From Candidatus Zixiibacteriota bacterium (lineage in GTDB: Bacteria; Electryoneota; B3-LCP): a DNA stretch of 52,944 nucleotides. The translations under genes were made by a program, and so were the position numbers. Below, one piece after another: positions 16,399-24,687 of the stretch. Every line of letters begins with the position of its first letter. Position 1 is the first letter of the stretch. Under the pieces are notes generated by a model. It ran no database searches and was not told where the DNA came from. It saw only the letters and a program-made list of their open reading frames with translations. The stretch lies in contig QZKQ01000085.1 of the NCBI GenBank assembly GCA_003599535.1, positions 1 to 52,944 on the forward strand, in the 5' to 3' direction.

Positions 16399-17733
16399 AT
16401 GTGCGGAAAACCGATAACCCGGCGGGAGTTCATCGCCGGGGTGGGGAAGGGAACGCTGACCACGGCGGCCCTGGTGTCCGGCGGATCGCTGTGCCGTCCC
16501 CTGCTGGCCGCCGGCAGCCGGATGGACCCCCGGGTGCGTCTCCCCAATCCCTACGTCAATGCTCTGGGGCAACCCCGCCTGGTGTGCGTGGAAGGGGATG
16601 ACTTCGCCACCATGCTGGCCGCCGCGCTGGAAGAATTGGGCGGATTGGACCTGCTGGTCAACAACAACCAGGAGGTGCTGATCAAGCCCAACCTGGTGGC
16701 CAGCGGCGAACTGTACCCCACGATCACCGACGTCAATTCCGTCGTCACCACCATCCAGGCGCTGCAGCAGGTGACCACCGGGACGATCAAGGTGGCGGAC
16801 AAGGGCAGCATTCAGTCCGAGCATTTTTACCATGACGTCGGCTTTTACCCGGCCGTTCCCAATGCCGGCGGCGTGCTGGTGACCATGAACGACACCTATG
16901 CGGTCAGGCGGTCCACCTGGCCGCCGGAGATCCCGGATTTCCTGGTCTACACCGACATTTATGACGCCCCCCTGATCATCAATTTCCCCAACCTGAAGCG
17001 CCATCATGCCGCTTCGCTCTCCGGTACGCTGAAGAACCACGTGGGCACGGTGGCGGGTCCGGGCGGCGGCCCCACCCGGGAATACCTGCATTCCCTGCCG
17101 GACCTGGAATTCAAGCAGACGGTGGCGGAAATCGCCGGGCTGATCAACCCGGAACTGTGCATCGTGGACGCGCGGACCATCATGACCGTGACCGGGCCCT
17201 ACCAGGGCTGGGGCGGCGTGCCGGTCCCGGCCAACCGCATCATCGTGTGCGGCGATCCCGTCGCCGCCGAAGTCTACGCCTCCCAGATCATGGCCGAACT
17301 GGACGCCACCTACGATCCGGCCAGCACCCAGCCGCAACTGGATCGCGCGGTGGAACTGGGAATGGGCACGGCCGACCTGGGGCAGGCGGAGGTCATCTAC
17401 CTCAACCTGACCGGAATACCCGCCTCTGCGGATCCAGGGCGGTGTGACGGCTTCCGCCTGGAGCCGAATTATCCCAACCCCTTCAACCCCTCGACTGCCA
17501 TTACCTTCTCGCTGCCCCATCCCTGCCGGGTGCGCCTGCAGGTGTTCGATCTGGCCGGCCGGAAAGTGGGAAAACCCCTGGTAAACGGCGCGATGCCCGC
17601 CGGCCTCCACCGGGTGGAATTCCATGGCGAGGGATTACCTTCGGGCGCCTACGTGTACCGCCTGCAGACCACCGCAGGGCCCTTTGGGGGAGACGGCTTC
17701 ACCGCCGCCGGCAAGATGACCCTGCTGAAGTAG
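16399..17733 (+). CDS. DUF362-family protein with Tat signal and T9SS-type sorting domain
   Basis: 444 aa, preceded by a very good ribosome site (GGGAGGTGA). The N-terminus has a twin-arginine motif (ITRREFIAG, Arg8-Arg9), a hydrophobic stretch and LLAAG, so Tat export is predicted. Residues ~60-330 match DUF362 (LIKPNLVASGELYPTITD, LIINFPNLKRHH, LKNHVGTVAG, CIVDARTIMTVTG). Many DUF362 proteins carry a ferredoxin domain, but no CxxCxxC cluster is present here. The last ~90 residues are the sorting domain (NYPNPFNPSTAITFSLP, VFDLAGRKVG, SGAYVYRL). A Tat leader together with a T9SS-like tail implies export of a folded, perhaps cofactor-loaded protein to the outer surface. The function of DUF362 is not established. 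Confidence 0.87.
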   Translation: MCGKPITRREFIAGVGKGTLTTAALVSGGSLCRPLLAAGSRMDPRVRLPNPYVNALGQPRLVCVEGDDFATMLAAALEELGGLDLLVNNNQEVLIKPNLVASGELYPTITDVNSVVTTIQALQQVTTGTIKVADKGSIQSEHFYHDVGFYPAVPNAGGVLVTMNDTYAVRRSTWPPEIPDFLVYTDIYDAPLIINFPNLKRHHAASLSGTLKNHVGTVAGPGGGPTREYLHSLPDLEFKQTVAEIAGLINPELCIVDARTIMTVTGPYQGWGGVPVPANRIIVCGDPVAAEVYASQIMAELDATYDPASTQPQLDRAVELGMGTADLGQAEVIYLNLTGIPASADPGRCDGFRLEPNYPNPFNPSTAITFSLPHPCRVRLQVFDLAGRKVGKPLVNGAMPAGLHRVEFHGEGLPSGAYVYRLQTTAGPFGGDGFTAAGKMTLLK

Positions 17734-17756
17734 GCGGCGGACACATCAATCGCAAT

Positions 17757-17793
17757 CGGAGGGCGATGCACCGCATCGCCCTCCGGCGTTTTT
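17757..17793 (+). terminator. Intrinsic terminator after the DUF362 gene
   Basis: A perfect 13-bp stem (CGGAGGGCGATGC with its complement) closes a 3-nt loop and is followed within 4 nt by TTTTT, 24 bp after the stop codon. It closes the 11.9-17.7 kb surface-protein block. Confidence 0.88.
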
Positions 17794-17797
17794 GGCC

Positions 17798-17895
17798 AGT
17801 TCGGAAGGCCATGCTTCGTCGTGGCCCAAACTGGCGACCTTCTTCGATGCCCCCATGGCCACGATCCGTCAGGTGACGGATGGCCCTCCGAAGCG
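17798..17895. repeat. ~97-bp element with imperfect terminal inverted repeats
   Basis: The left end TTCGGAAGGCCATGCTTC matches the complement of the right end (TTCGGAGGGCCATCCGTC) at 15 of 18 positions. The right-end core GCTTCGGAGGGCCATCC recurs exactly at 42599-42615. Both copies lie shortly upstream of a TTGAxx-17-TAxATT promoter. The rest of the 314-bp gap before the WbqC gene holds only the terminator and that promoter. Confidence 0.5.
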
Positions 17896-17985
17896 ATACC
17901 CATCAGGAGAGCTGCTCGGGAAGGCTCCCCTCTCCGCGCTTTTCGGCTCGCGGGGAGAAATGTTGCCTTCCCTGCCACAATCTGC

Positions 17986-18014
17986 TTGACAACGGCGTTT
18001 TTCTTTGCTATATT
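17986..18014 (+). promoter_or_regulatory. Sigma70-type promoter of the surface-sugar operon
   Basis: TTGACA (17986-17991), 17-bp spacer, TATATT (18009-18014). The predicted start near 18021 leaves a leader of about 27 nt before the WbqC start at 18048, with no strong ribosome site. Confidence 0.8.
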
Positions 18015-18047
18015 GAATGGACTTTGCGGATTTTACCCGGGCGGACC

Positions 18048-18755
18048 ATGCCCAAGACCGTCGCTGTCCTGCAGCCCTTTTACCTCCCCTGGAAAGGGTA
18101 TTTCGACCTCCTCGCCCGGAGCGACGAATTCATCCTCTTCGAGCAGGTGCAGTACGTCAAGCGGTCCTGGATCAACCGCAACCGCATCAAGACTCCGGCC
18201 GGGCCGGCGTGGCTGACCATCCCGGTGCAGGTCAGCGGCCGCTTCGCCCAGTCCATCGCCCAAACTGAGATCAGCGACCCCGGCTGGGCCCGGCGGCACT
18301 GGGAGACTCTGCGGCGCTGCTACGCCCGGGCGCCGTACTTCCCCGCCTGGCGGGAAGCCTTCGAGGCGCTCTACCTCGACTGCCGCGAAACTTCGCTGTG
18401 CCGCGTGAATTACCACTTTCTGGCCGCCGTCTGCGAGATGCTGGGGATTGCCGCGCGGTTCTCCTGGTCGGGAGACTTCCGCCTGCTGGGGGAACCCACC
18501 GAGCGCCTGGTGGACCTCTGCCGGCAGGCCGGCGCCACGACGTACCTGACCGGCCCCCGCGCCCGGGCCTATCTGCGCGAAGAGCTGTTCCGGGAAGCCG
18601 GCATCGCCCTGGAGTACATGGATTACCGCGGCTATCCCGAATATCCGCAACTGTACCCTCCGTTCCTGCACGAAGTCAGCATCGTGGACCTGATCTTCCA
18701 GACCGGACCGGAGGCCGCGAAATACCTGCAACGCACCGTGTCTCCCTTGAGCTGA
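18048..18755 (+). CDS. WbqC-family protein (surface glycan biosynthesis)
   Basis: The ATG at 18048 is the first Met after the promoter and places the family signature at the N-terminus; the frame is open upstream to 17880, but that part lies before the promoter. 235 aa, normal for the family. Motifs: VAVLQPFYLPWKGYFDLLA, FILFEQVQYVKRSW, NRNRIKTPAGPAWLTIPV and YPEYPQLYPPFLHEVSIVDL. WbqC-like proteins occur in O-antigen and other polysaccharide or amino-sugar clusters; their reaction is not firmly established. It is the first gene of an operon, and the glycosyltransferase starts 6 bp after its stop. Confidence 0.9.
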   Translation: MPKTVAVLQPFYLPWKGYFDLLARSDEFILFEQVQYVKRSWINRNRIKTPAGPAWLTIPVQVSGRFAQSIAQTEISDPGWARRHWETLRRCYARAPYFPAWREAFEALYLDCRETSLCRVNYHFLAAVCEMLGIAARFSWSGDFRLLGEPTERLVDLCRQAGATTYLTGPRARAYLREELFREAGIALEYMDYRGYPEYPQLYPPFLHEVSIVDLIFQTGPEAAKYLQRTVSPLS

Positions 18756-18760
18756 GGCCC

Positions 18761-19753
18761 ATGATACCGCCCCCCAAACAGACCGGAACCGCCCTGCCCT
18801 TCCCTGCTGTCCCCGTCCGCCTGTCGGTGGTCATCCCCGTGTTCAATGACGCCGAAGCGCTCCCCGAGCTGCACCGCCGCCTGAGCGCCGTCCTGCCGGG
18901 GCTGGCCGCCCGCCACGAGATCATTTTCGTGGACGACGGCAGCCGCGACCGTTCCGTGGAGGTGCTGCTCGACCTGCAACGGCAGGACCCCTCCGTGCAG
19001 GTGGTGGAGCTGACCCGCAACTTCGGTCAGCCCAACGCCATCGCCGCGGGGCTGGACCGCGCCGCCGGCGACCTGGTGGTGGTGATGGACAGCGACCTGC
19101 AGGATCGCCCCGAGGACCTCCCGGTCCTGCTCGAGGCGCTGGAGCGTGACGGCGCCGCCATGGCCGTGGCCCGCTGGAGCGACCGCCATGACCATCCGCT
19201 GAAAGTCGCCGCTTCCCGCCTGTTTCACGCCGCCGCCAACCGCCTCTCCGGCCTGGCCTACCCCTCCCGGGTGCGGACCTTCCGCGCCCTGCGCCGCTCG
19301 CTGCTGGACGACCTGGCCGCTTTCCCGGAAAAAAACGCCACTGTCATCAGCCTGTTGACTTGGACCGGCCGCGACTCCACCGTGGTGGACCTGGTGCGCG
19401 ACCCGCGGTTCGCGGGGAAGAGCGGCTACACCTTCCTGCGCCTGCTCAAGCTCTCCCTGAACCGGATCTTTTCCCATTCGCTGAAGCCGCTGCGCCTGGC
19501 GGCGGTGGTGGGCCTGGCCCAGACTCTGGTCAGCCTGGCGCTGGGGGCGTGGCTGGCGGTACGGGGCCTGGCACTTTCCCAAGTAGTCCCGGGCTGGGCC
19601 GTCCTGGCGGTGCTGACGGCCTTCTGCTTCGGCCTGACCTTCCTCTTCCTGGGCCTCCTGGGCGAGTACGTGGGGCGCATCTACGTGGAGATGCAGGGCC
19701 GGCCCCGGTATATCATCAAAAAGGTTCACCCTGGCGAGAGCAACCATGCCTGA
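18761..19753 (+). CDS. Family 2 glycosyltransferase, GtrB/ArnC/DPM1-like (polyprenyl-phosphate sugar synthase)
   Basis: The ATG at 18761 is chosen because the GT-A domain starts soon after (VRLSVVIPVFNDAEALPEL); the frame extends upstream to 18398 inside the WbqC gene, but only as a shadow. 330 aa. Residues ~20-240: HEIIFVDDGSRDRSVEVL, ELTRNFGQPNAIAAGLD, and the metal-binding VVMDSDLQDRPED near residue 109. Two transmembrane helices at the C-terminus (~246-268 and ~276-300) followed by EYVGRIYVEMQGRPRYIIK are typical of GtrB/ArnC enzymes, which load a sugar onto undecaprenyl phosphate. It overlaps the next gene by 8 bp. With the GT39 transferase at 31.2 kb it could form an ArnC/ArnT-like pair. 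Confidence 0.9.
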   Translation: MIPPPKQTGTALPFPAVPVRLSVVIPVFNDAEALPELHRRLSAVLPGLAARHEIIFVDDGSRDRSVEVLLDLQRQDPSVQVVELTRNFGQPNAIAAGLDRAAGDLVVVMDSDLQDRPEDLPVLLEALERDGAAMAVARWSDRHDHPLKVAASRLFHAAANRLSGLAYPSRVRTFRALRRSLLDDLAAFPEKNATVISLLTWTGRDSTVVDLVRDPRFAGKSGYTFLRLLKLSLNRIFSHSLKPLRLAAVVGLAQTLVSLALGAWLAVRGLALSQVVPGWAVLAVLTAFCFGLTFLFLGLLGEYVGRIYVEMQGRPRYIIKKVHPGESNHA

Positions 19754-20420
19754 GCCGCGTGACGTCATAATTATAGGAGGGCTGGGGGACGGCACCGTAG
19801 TGGCCGCGGCCATGGACGACGCCGCCCGGCGCGGGGATTTCCCCTGGCGGGTGGCCGGTTACTTGAACGACCGCCTGGAGCCGGGGTCGGACCTGGAGGG
19901 CCATCCCGTGCTGGGCCGCCTGGACGACCTGCCCCGCTTCCTGGCCCGGGACTACCACTTTCTCTACACCATCTACCGCATTGACGGGCAGGACCTCCGC
20001 CTGGCCCGGTTCGATAGCCTGGGCCTCCCGGAAGCACGGCTGGCCACGGTGGTGCACCCTTCGGCCTACGTGGCCGGCCAGGTCGAGCTGGGGCCCGGCT
20101 GCGTAATCATGCCCCACGCCTGTCTCTCCCCGGGGACTCGACTGGGGCCGGGTTGCCTGGTCATGGCCGGCGCCACAGTAGGGCACAACGACGTCCTGGG
20201 CCGCTGCTGCCACATCGCCGCGCAGGCCTGCCTGGGCGCCTACCTGACGGTGGGTCAGGGGGTGCACGTCGGCCTGAACGCCACGGTGCGCGAGAACCTG
20301 ACCCTGGGGGACCGCTCGACCTTGGGCATGGGCGCGGTGCTCCTGAACGACATGGGTCCCGACGAGATCTGGGCCGGCGTGCCCGCCCGGCTGCTGCGCC
20401 ACGCCCGAAAGGAGCTCTAA
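19746..20420 (+). CDS. NeuD/PglD-like sugar O- or N-acyltransferase (left-handed beta-helix)
   Basis: 224 aa. An N-terminal Rossmann-like part (VIIIGGLGDGTVVAAAMDDA, VAGYLNDRL) is followed by hexapeptide repeats from residue ~100 (VHPSAYVAGQVELGPGCVI, GPGCLVMAGATVGHNDVLG) and ends in WAGVPARLLRH, the usual end of LbH acyltransferases. The conserved catalytic His is probably in VGHNDVLG. NeuD/PglD enzymes acetylate amino sugars from acetyl-CoA. The neighbouring CoA-ester enzymes raise the possibility that this one uses a different acyl-CoA, which is inference. It overlaps the glycosyltransferase by 8 bp and is 3 bp from the MaoC gene, so they form one operon. Confidence 0.87.
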   Translation: MPEPRDVIIIGGLGDGTVVAAAMDDAARRGDFPWRVAGYLNDRLEPGSDLEGHPVLGRLDDLPRFLARDYHFLYTIYRIDGQDLRLARFDSLGLPEARLATVVHPSAYVAGQVELGPGCVIMPHACLSPGTRLGPGCLVMAGATVGHNDVLGRCCHIAAQACLGAYLTVGQGVHVGLNATVRENLTLGDRSTLGMGAVLLNDMGPDEIWAGVPARLLRHARKEL

Positions 20421-20423
20421 GCC

Positions 20424-20903
20424 ATGTGCCCCGACCAGCCCTACCACCGCCTGCTGGATGACTTCCACCCGGGACAGACCTTCGAGCACTGGCCCCGCAA
20501 GACGGTGACGGAAGCCGACAACCACCTCTTCTGCCTGCTGACCATGAACCACAACCCGCTGCACCTGGACGCCGAATACGCGGCGAAGCAGGGGCACGGC
20601 CGCATCCTGGTGGCGGGCCCCTACGTCCTGGCCCTGGCGGTGGGGCTGTCGGTACCCGATCTGTCGGGCGCCTGCCTGGCCAACCTGGAATACGAGAGCG
20701 TGGTGCACCACGCCCCGGTGTTCCACGGCGATACGATCGGCGCCCGCAGCCGGGTGCTGGCCGTGACGCCCTCGGCCTCCAAGCCCGATCGCGGCGTGGT
20801 CACCGTCGAAACCGAAGCCTACAACCAGCGCGGCGAGACCGTGCTGACGCTGCGCCGGAAGATCCTGATCCCGCGCGAGCTGCCGCCCGGGGTGCCGGGA
20901 TGA
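20424..20903 (+). CDS. MaoC-family acyl-CoA hydratase/dehydratase
   Basis: 159 aa, a single hotdog domain. Motifs: VTEADNHLFCLLTMNHNPLH with LD next, RILVAGPYVLALAVGLSVPD, VFHGDTIGARSRVLAV and ETEAYNQRGETVLTLRRK. By memory these resemble the itaconyl-/mesaconyl-CoA hydratase branch of MaoC proteins more than the R-specific enoyl-CoA hydratases, because Asn stands where the latter have the catalytic Asp of GDxNPxH. In that branch the product is cleaved by a CitE-type lyase, and such a lyase is encoded at 23.8 kb. Last gene of the WbqC-GT2-acyltransferase operon. The substrate is unknown; a role in supplying an acyl group for the sugar is possible. Confidence 0.87.
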   Translation: MCPDQPYHRLLDDFHPGQTFEHWPRKTVTEADNHLFCLLTMNHNPLHLDAEYAAKQGHGRILVAGPYVLALAVGLSVPDLSGACLANLEYESVVHHAPVFHGDTIGARSRVLAVTPSASKPDRGVVTVETEAYNQRGETVLTLRRKILIPRELPPGVPG

Positions 20904-21305
20904 AGAGGCCGCCCGAGGGTGGTATCGGGCCGGCCATCTCGCCTCCGGCGCGCAGGGGCGGGGCTTGCGACGAAGAAGCCCTTCGTGCCCCCGCCCGAAT
21001 AGCGGTGTTCTAGCGAGGCCGCGGTTTTTAGCGGGCGAACCAATCTCCCACCCTTCTCGTCTGAATCGCCGATTTCCGCGGATTTGGCTGATTACGCGGA
21101 TGGTGCAGTTGTCTGAACCACGGATGGCGCGGATTACACGGATTGCGCGGAGGCTTCACTCCGAAGGAGTGACACAATGGTAGCCCCGGGCGTCAGCCCG
21201 GGGAGAGGATGCAATCTCCCCCACCTTCTTTTCCGACCCTGCCACGCAGTGGTCCCTGCGGGAAGGGGGTCGCACCCAACGCTTACCCAACTTCTGGAGA
21301 CCACC
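20904..21305. other. 402-bp gene-free stretch with dispersed repeats
   Basis: It has two related repeat units (21059-21103, and from 21111 to ~21150) beginning GTCTGAA and rich in CGGAT. A CACTCC/GGAGTG hairpin follows near 21158-21172, and then a CCCCGGGC-GTCA-GCCCGGGG hairpin near 21184-21203. The first unit is the inverted counterpart of 7239-7282. No promoter is recognised. A reading frame from 21177 runs into the next gene but is only its upstream extension. Confidence 0.5.
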
Positions 21306-23369
21306 ATGCGCCGGCTGTGGCTGATACTGTTCCTGCAAACCTTGTTTGCCCCTGCGGGGTGCTGGGCGCAGGAGTTCACCTTCCGGCAGGAATTCGATAC
21401 TATCCCGGTGGAGATAGATGGCTGGCGGCCCCATCAACCCTGGATGGGAGGATTATCCCAATCCACCCCCGCTTTGACAGATATTGACGACGACGGTGAT
21501 TTGGACCTATGTGCAGGTGTTTTTATCGGGCAGCTGTATTTTTTTTGGAACCACGGCAGTAGTGTTGAGCCCCGCTTTATCCTCGAAAGTTATCTGCCGG
21601 ATTCCACCTCGTTGATAGAAAGCCGGTTCAGTCCAGAATTTGGAGATTTAGATGGCGATGGCGACCCGGATCTGTTGGTTTCTGAAGGTGGCGATGGGTG
21701 GGTGTTTTATTATGAAAACCTGGGCAACGCGCAACAGCCTGACTTCGATAGGACCGATACTATTCATGCCATGAGTCCACCCTGGTGCGATGGACCGGCC
21801 TTGGTGGATATCGATGCCGATGGCGATTTGGATCTCTTCGGCGGCAACTACGGCAATATCTCTTATTATCGCAACCAGGGCACTCCGCAGAACTTCAATT
21901 TTGCCCTGATTACGGGTACGTTCATCAGCCCTACCGTGCAGAATTGGGCCAAGCCGGATTTCGTGGATATTGACGCGGACGGGGATTATGATCTGTTCAT
22001 CGGCAATCAGGCCGGTAAGCTCTACTTCTACCGCAACGACGGGGATTCCCTGAATTACGCCTTCACCTACGTGACCAATTACTACCACGAGATAGACGTG
22101 GGCAGCTACGCCTCCCCGGAGTTCGCCGACCTGGACGGGGATGGGGACTTCGACCTGCTGGTGGGGAGGGAAAATGAATCTCCCCAGTATTATTCCGGGG
22201 ATGTGTTTTTTTATGAAAACATCGGCTCGCCGTTTGTGGCGCAATGGAGGCTGCGCACCCAAAACTATTTATCGCTCGATGAGGGTTATCGAGCCGCTAA
22301 TGGCTTTACGGACATCAACGCCGACACCGATCAGGATTTATTTCTGATGAATCAGGGGGACCGGCTGAGTTATTTTGAAAATGTGGGTGATGCTTCCAAC
22401 CCCTCCTATGCCTACATTACCGGATCATTTCAGGATCTTTCGCTCAACGATGCCAACCCTTGTTTCCAGGACATGGATGCGGATGGGGATCCCGATTTGT
22501 TGTTGGGCGAGGGGATCATTCCCAATCCCCCTTATCCGGACCTGTACCTGTTCGAAAACAGCGGAACGCCGCAAAACCCCATCTACAGCTTTGCTTCCAA
22601 TAGCTTAGTATCTTATCCCTTCCATGCCGTCATAAGACCGGCCTTGGCCGATATTGATGCGGATGGCGATAAAGATCTGTTCATCCGTGACGCTAATTAC
22701 GTTTTTTATTTCTTTGAGAATATCGGTTCACCCACCAGCCCATTCTTTGCCGACCCGATTCTGAATTGGCAAAATCTCTCAGGTGTGGGAAAATATTCCG
22801 CCTTTTACGACATTGACGGCGATGGGGATTTGGATTACTTCTGCACTACGGGCAATTGGGTGAACGATGATTTTGTGGGATTCTACGAGAATGTCGGGTC
22901 GCCGCAAGTCGCGAATCTGGTATTCCGAACGAATGCATTCCTCGTTCCGGACGGTGGCAAGTTTATTCAAGAGGGCATAGATATTATAGATATTGATAAT
23001 GATGGCGATGGTGATTTTTTAATGGGCACGGCTTTTAACGGTGGCATGCTATTCTTCCGCAACACCACCGGGGATACCCTGGCGACGGTCCAGCCCGACC
23101 CCGAACGCCCCCTGGCCGACGTCTGCCTGACCATGGCTCCCAATCCCGCCAACCCCGGGGTCACCATCACCGTCACCCAGAACGGCGGCAAGGTCATTCG
23201 CCTGGCCGTCTTCGACCTGCTGGGCCGCAAGGTGGCCACCCTGCACGACGGCTGGCAGTCCCCTGGCCCGCACCGCTACCGCTGGACGGGGGAACGGTCG
23301 GGGATCTACTTCGTGCGGCTGGCTTCGGGGCGGGAGGCGGTGACGAAGAAGCTGGTAGTGGTGAAGTAA
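21306..23369 (+). CDS. Secreted FG-GAP/VCBS-repeat propeller protein with T9SS-type sorting domain
   Basis: The ATG at 21306 follows GGAGA and gives a signal peptide (LWLILFLQTLFAPAGCWAQ); the upstream extension to 21177 crosses repeats. 687 aa. About ten calcium-binding DxDxDGDxD loops are visible (DIDDDGDLDLCAG, DLDGDGDPDLLVS, DIDADGDLDLFGG, DIDADGDYDLFIG, DLDGDGDFDLLVG, DMDADGDPDLLLG, DIDGDGDLDYFCT, DIDNDGDGDFLMG), which form integrin-like propeller blades. The last ~85 residues are a sorting domain variant (MAPNPANPGVTITV, VFDLLGRKVATLHDGW, SGIYFVRLASG). Much of the propeller is AT-richer than its neighbours, while the sorting domain is GC-rich. The gene splits the sugar cluster between MaoC and CitE. 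Confidence 0.9.
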   Translation: MRRLWLILFLQTLFAPAGCWAQEFTFRQEFDTIPVEIDGWRPHQPWMGGLSQSTPALTDIDDDGDLDLCAGVFIGQLYFFWNHGSSVEPRFILESYLPDSTSLIESRFSPEFGDLDGDGDPDLLVSEGGDGWVFYYENLGNAQQPDFDRTDTIHAMSPPWCDGPALVDIDADGDLDLFGGNYGNISYYRNQGTPQNFNFALITGTFISPTVQNWAKPDFVDIDADGDYDLFIGNQAGKLYFYRNDGDSLNYAFTYVTNYYHEIDVGSYASPEFADLDGDGDFDLLVGRENESPQYYSGDVFFYENIGSPFVAQWRLRTQNYLSLDEGYRAANGFTDINADTDQDLFLMNQGDRLSYFENVGDASNPSYAYITGSFQDLSLNDANPCFQDMDADGDPDLLLGEGIIPNPPYPDLYLFENSGTPQNPIYSFASNSLVSYPFHAVIRPALADIDADGDKDLFIRDANYVFYFFENIGSPTSPFFADPILNWQNLSGVGKYSAFYDIDGDGDLDYFCTTGNWVNDDFVGFYENVGSPQVANLVFRTNAFLVPDGGKFIQEGIDIIDIDNDGDGDFLMGTAFNGGMLFFRNTTGDTLATVQPDPERPLADVCLTMAPNPANPGVTITVTQNGGKVIRLAVFDLLGRKVATLHDGWQSPGPHRYRWTGERSGIYFVRLASGREAVTKKLVVVK

Positions 23370-23416
23370 CTAAGAACTAAGAACTAAGAACTAAGAACTA
23401 AGAACTAAGAACTAAG
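23368..23416 (+). repeat. Tandem repeat, seven copies of AACTAAG
   Basis: Seven exact 7-bp units begin within the stop codon of the FG-GAP gene (TAA at 23367-23369) and end before AACGAATAG. The repeat has stop codons in every frame, so any readthrough is blocked. It is probably slippage-generated and copy number may vary between strains. Confidence 0.9.
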
Positions 23417-23787
23417 AACGAATAGCTGCAGCCCGCCGGTGGCGGGCTGGAGGGAGCCCCGTAATAGTCGTAAAGTAATTGCTATCCTAAATGCCACCAC
23501 AGCATGTAGTTCAGTATTTGGTCTATGACCATTACGGGGCTTGGCGGAAAATCCGTAGCCCTGTCATTTATGGCTGGGCGGTGGTGGGCTGAAGTAATCC
23601 GCGGGAATCTGCGGTTCAGACAAGAATATATCAGCAGCGATCCCACCGCCAGCGGTGGGGCACCGTTGCCGATCAGTACATCCAATAAACCACGAGCATC
23701 AGGGGATCGAAACATCGCAGCCCGGAAATTTCCGCCGGCCGGCGGATCCGTCCCCTGACAGACCTTCCCGGACAAGGCTTGGACGTT
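23417..23787. other. Rest of the 418-bp gap before the CoA lyase gene
   Basis: It contains a GCCCGCC-GGT-GGCGGGC hairpin near 23429-23445 without a T-run, a short copy of the TCTGAA/CCGCG repeat near 23597-23622, and a CCGCCGG...GGCGGATCCGTCCCCTGAC block near 23720-23759 shared with 7430-7472. No gene and no clear promoter are seen. Confidence 0.45.
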
Positions 23788-24687
23788 ATGGACTACCGCT
23801 GGATCATGCGCTCGCTGCTGTTCGTCCCCGGCCATTCCCCGGCCATGCTGCGGCGGGCCGCCCGCACCCCCGCCGACGGCCTTATCCTGGACCTGGAGGA
23901 CGCCGTCCCCGCCGGACAGAAAGCCGCCGCCCGGGACACCCTCCGCCGCTTCCTGGCCGAGGTTCCCCTGAAGCCCAAGACCGTCACCGTGCGGGTCAAT
24001 CCCTTCGGTTCGGGACTGACCCGCGAGGACCTGCGCGCCGTGGCCGGCGACCGCCTGGACGGCTTCGTCTATCCCTGGACCAATTCCCCCGACGACCTGG
24101 AGCGCTTCGACGCGGCCCTGGCCGAAGTCGAGCGGGACCTGGGGCTGCCGGAAGGCCGCTTCGGAGTCATCGCCCTGATCGAATCGCCCCGGGCGGTCCT
24201 GGCCCTGGGGGAGATCGCCGCCGCCTCGACCCGGTTGCGGGGCCTGTTCTTCGGCTGCGAGGACTTCCTGGCCGAACTGCAAGGCCGCCACGACCCCGCC
24301 GAAACCGCCCTGTTGACTCCCCGCGCCCTGACCGCCATGGCGGCTCGCGCCGCCGGCCTGGAAGCGGTGGACGCCCCCTTCGTGCGGGTCCAGGACCTGG
24401 AAGGGTTGCGCGCCTTCGCCCGGGCCGGCCGGGACCTGGGCTTCACCGGCATGGCCGCGCTGACCCCCGGCCAGGTGGAGGTCATCAACGAAGTCTACAC
24501 CCCGGATGCCGCCCAGATCCGGGGCGCCCGGGAAATCCTGGCTGCCGCCGGACAGAGCGAGACCGCCGGACGCAACGTCCGCGTGGTGGAAGGCCGGTTC
24601 GTGGCCCCCCCCACCGCCAAGGCCGCCCGCAAGCTGCTGGAACGGGCGCAGGCCATCGCTCAGCGGGAGGGCGTCGGCGATGTTTGA
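23788..24687 (+). CDS. HpcH/HpaI-CitE family CoA-ester lyase (malyl-/citramalyl-CoA lyase-like)
   Basis: The ATG at 23788 is taken as start (299 aa); a TTG at 23779 and an ATG at 23806 are alternatives, and none has a strong ribosome site. Motifs of the CitE fold: SLLFVPGHSPAMLRRAA, LILDLEDAVPAGQKAAAR (acidic metal ligands), TVRVNPFGSG (substrate Arg), ALIESPRAVLALGEIAAA and GLFFGCEDFLAEL. The family cleaves or condenses 3-hydroxy-acyl-CoA esters such as malyl-CoA, beta-methylmalyl-CoA or citramalyl-CoA. It overlaps the ligase gene by 8 bp. The nearby MaoC hydratase would supply the hydroxyacyl-CoA. Substrate specificity cannot be read from the sequence. Confidence 0.9.
   Translation: MDYRWIMRSLLFVPGHSPAMLRRAARTPADGLILDLEDAVPAGQKAAARDTLRRFLAEVPLKPKTVTVRVNPFGSGLTREDLRAVAGDRLDGFVYPWTNSPDDLERFDAALAEVERDLGLPEGRFGVIALIESPRAVLALGEIAAASTRLRGLFFGCEDFLAELQGRHDPAETALLTPRALTAMAARAAGLEAVDAPFVRVQDLEGLRAFARAGRDLGFTGMAALTPGQVEVINEVYTPDAAQIRGAREILAAAGQSETAGRNVRVVEGRFVAPPTAKAARKLLERAQAIAQREGVGDV

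Noticed and set aside
17880-18047. N-terminal extension of the WbqC protein
   Set aside because: This part includes the TTGACA/TATATT promoter and a terminal-repeat element, and the family signature begins just after the ATG at 18048.
23368-23416. CRISPR-like array
   Set aside because: The units are contiguous 7-mers without spacers. No cas genes nearby.
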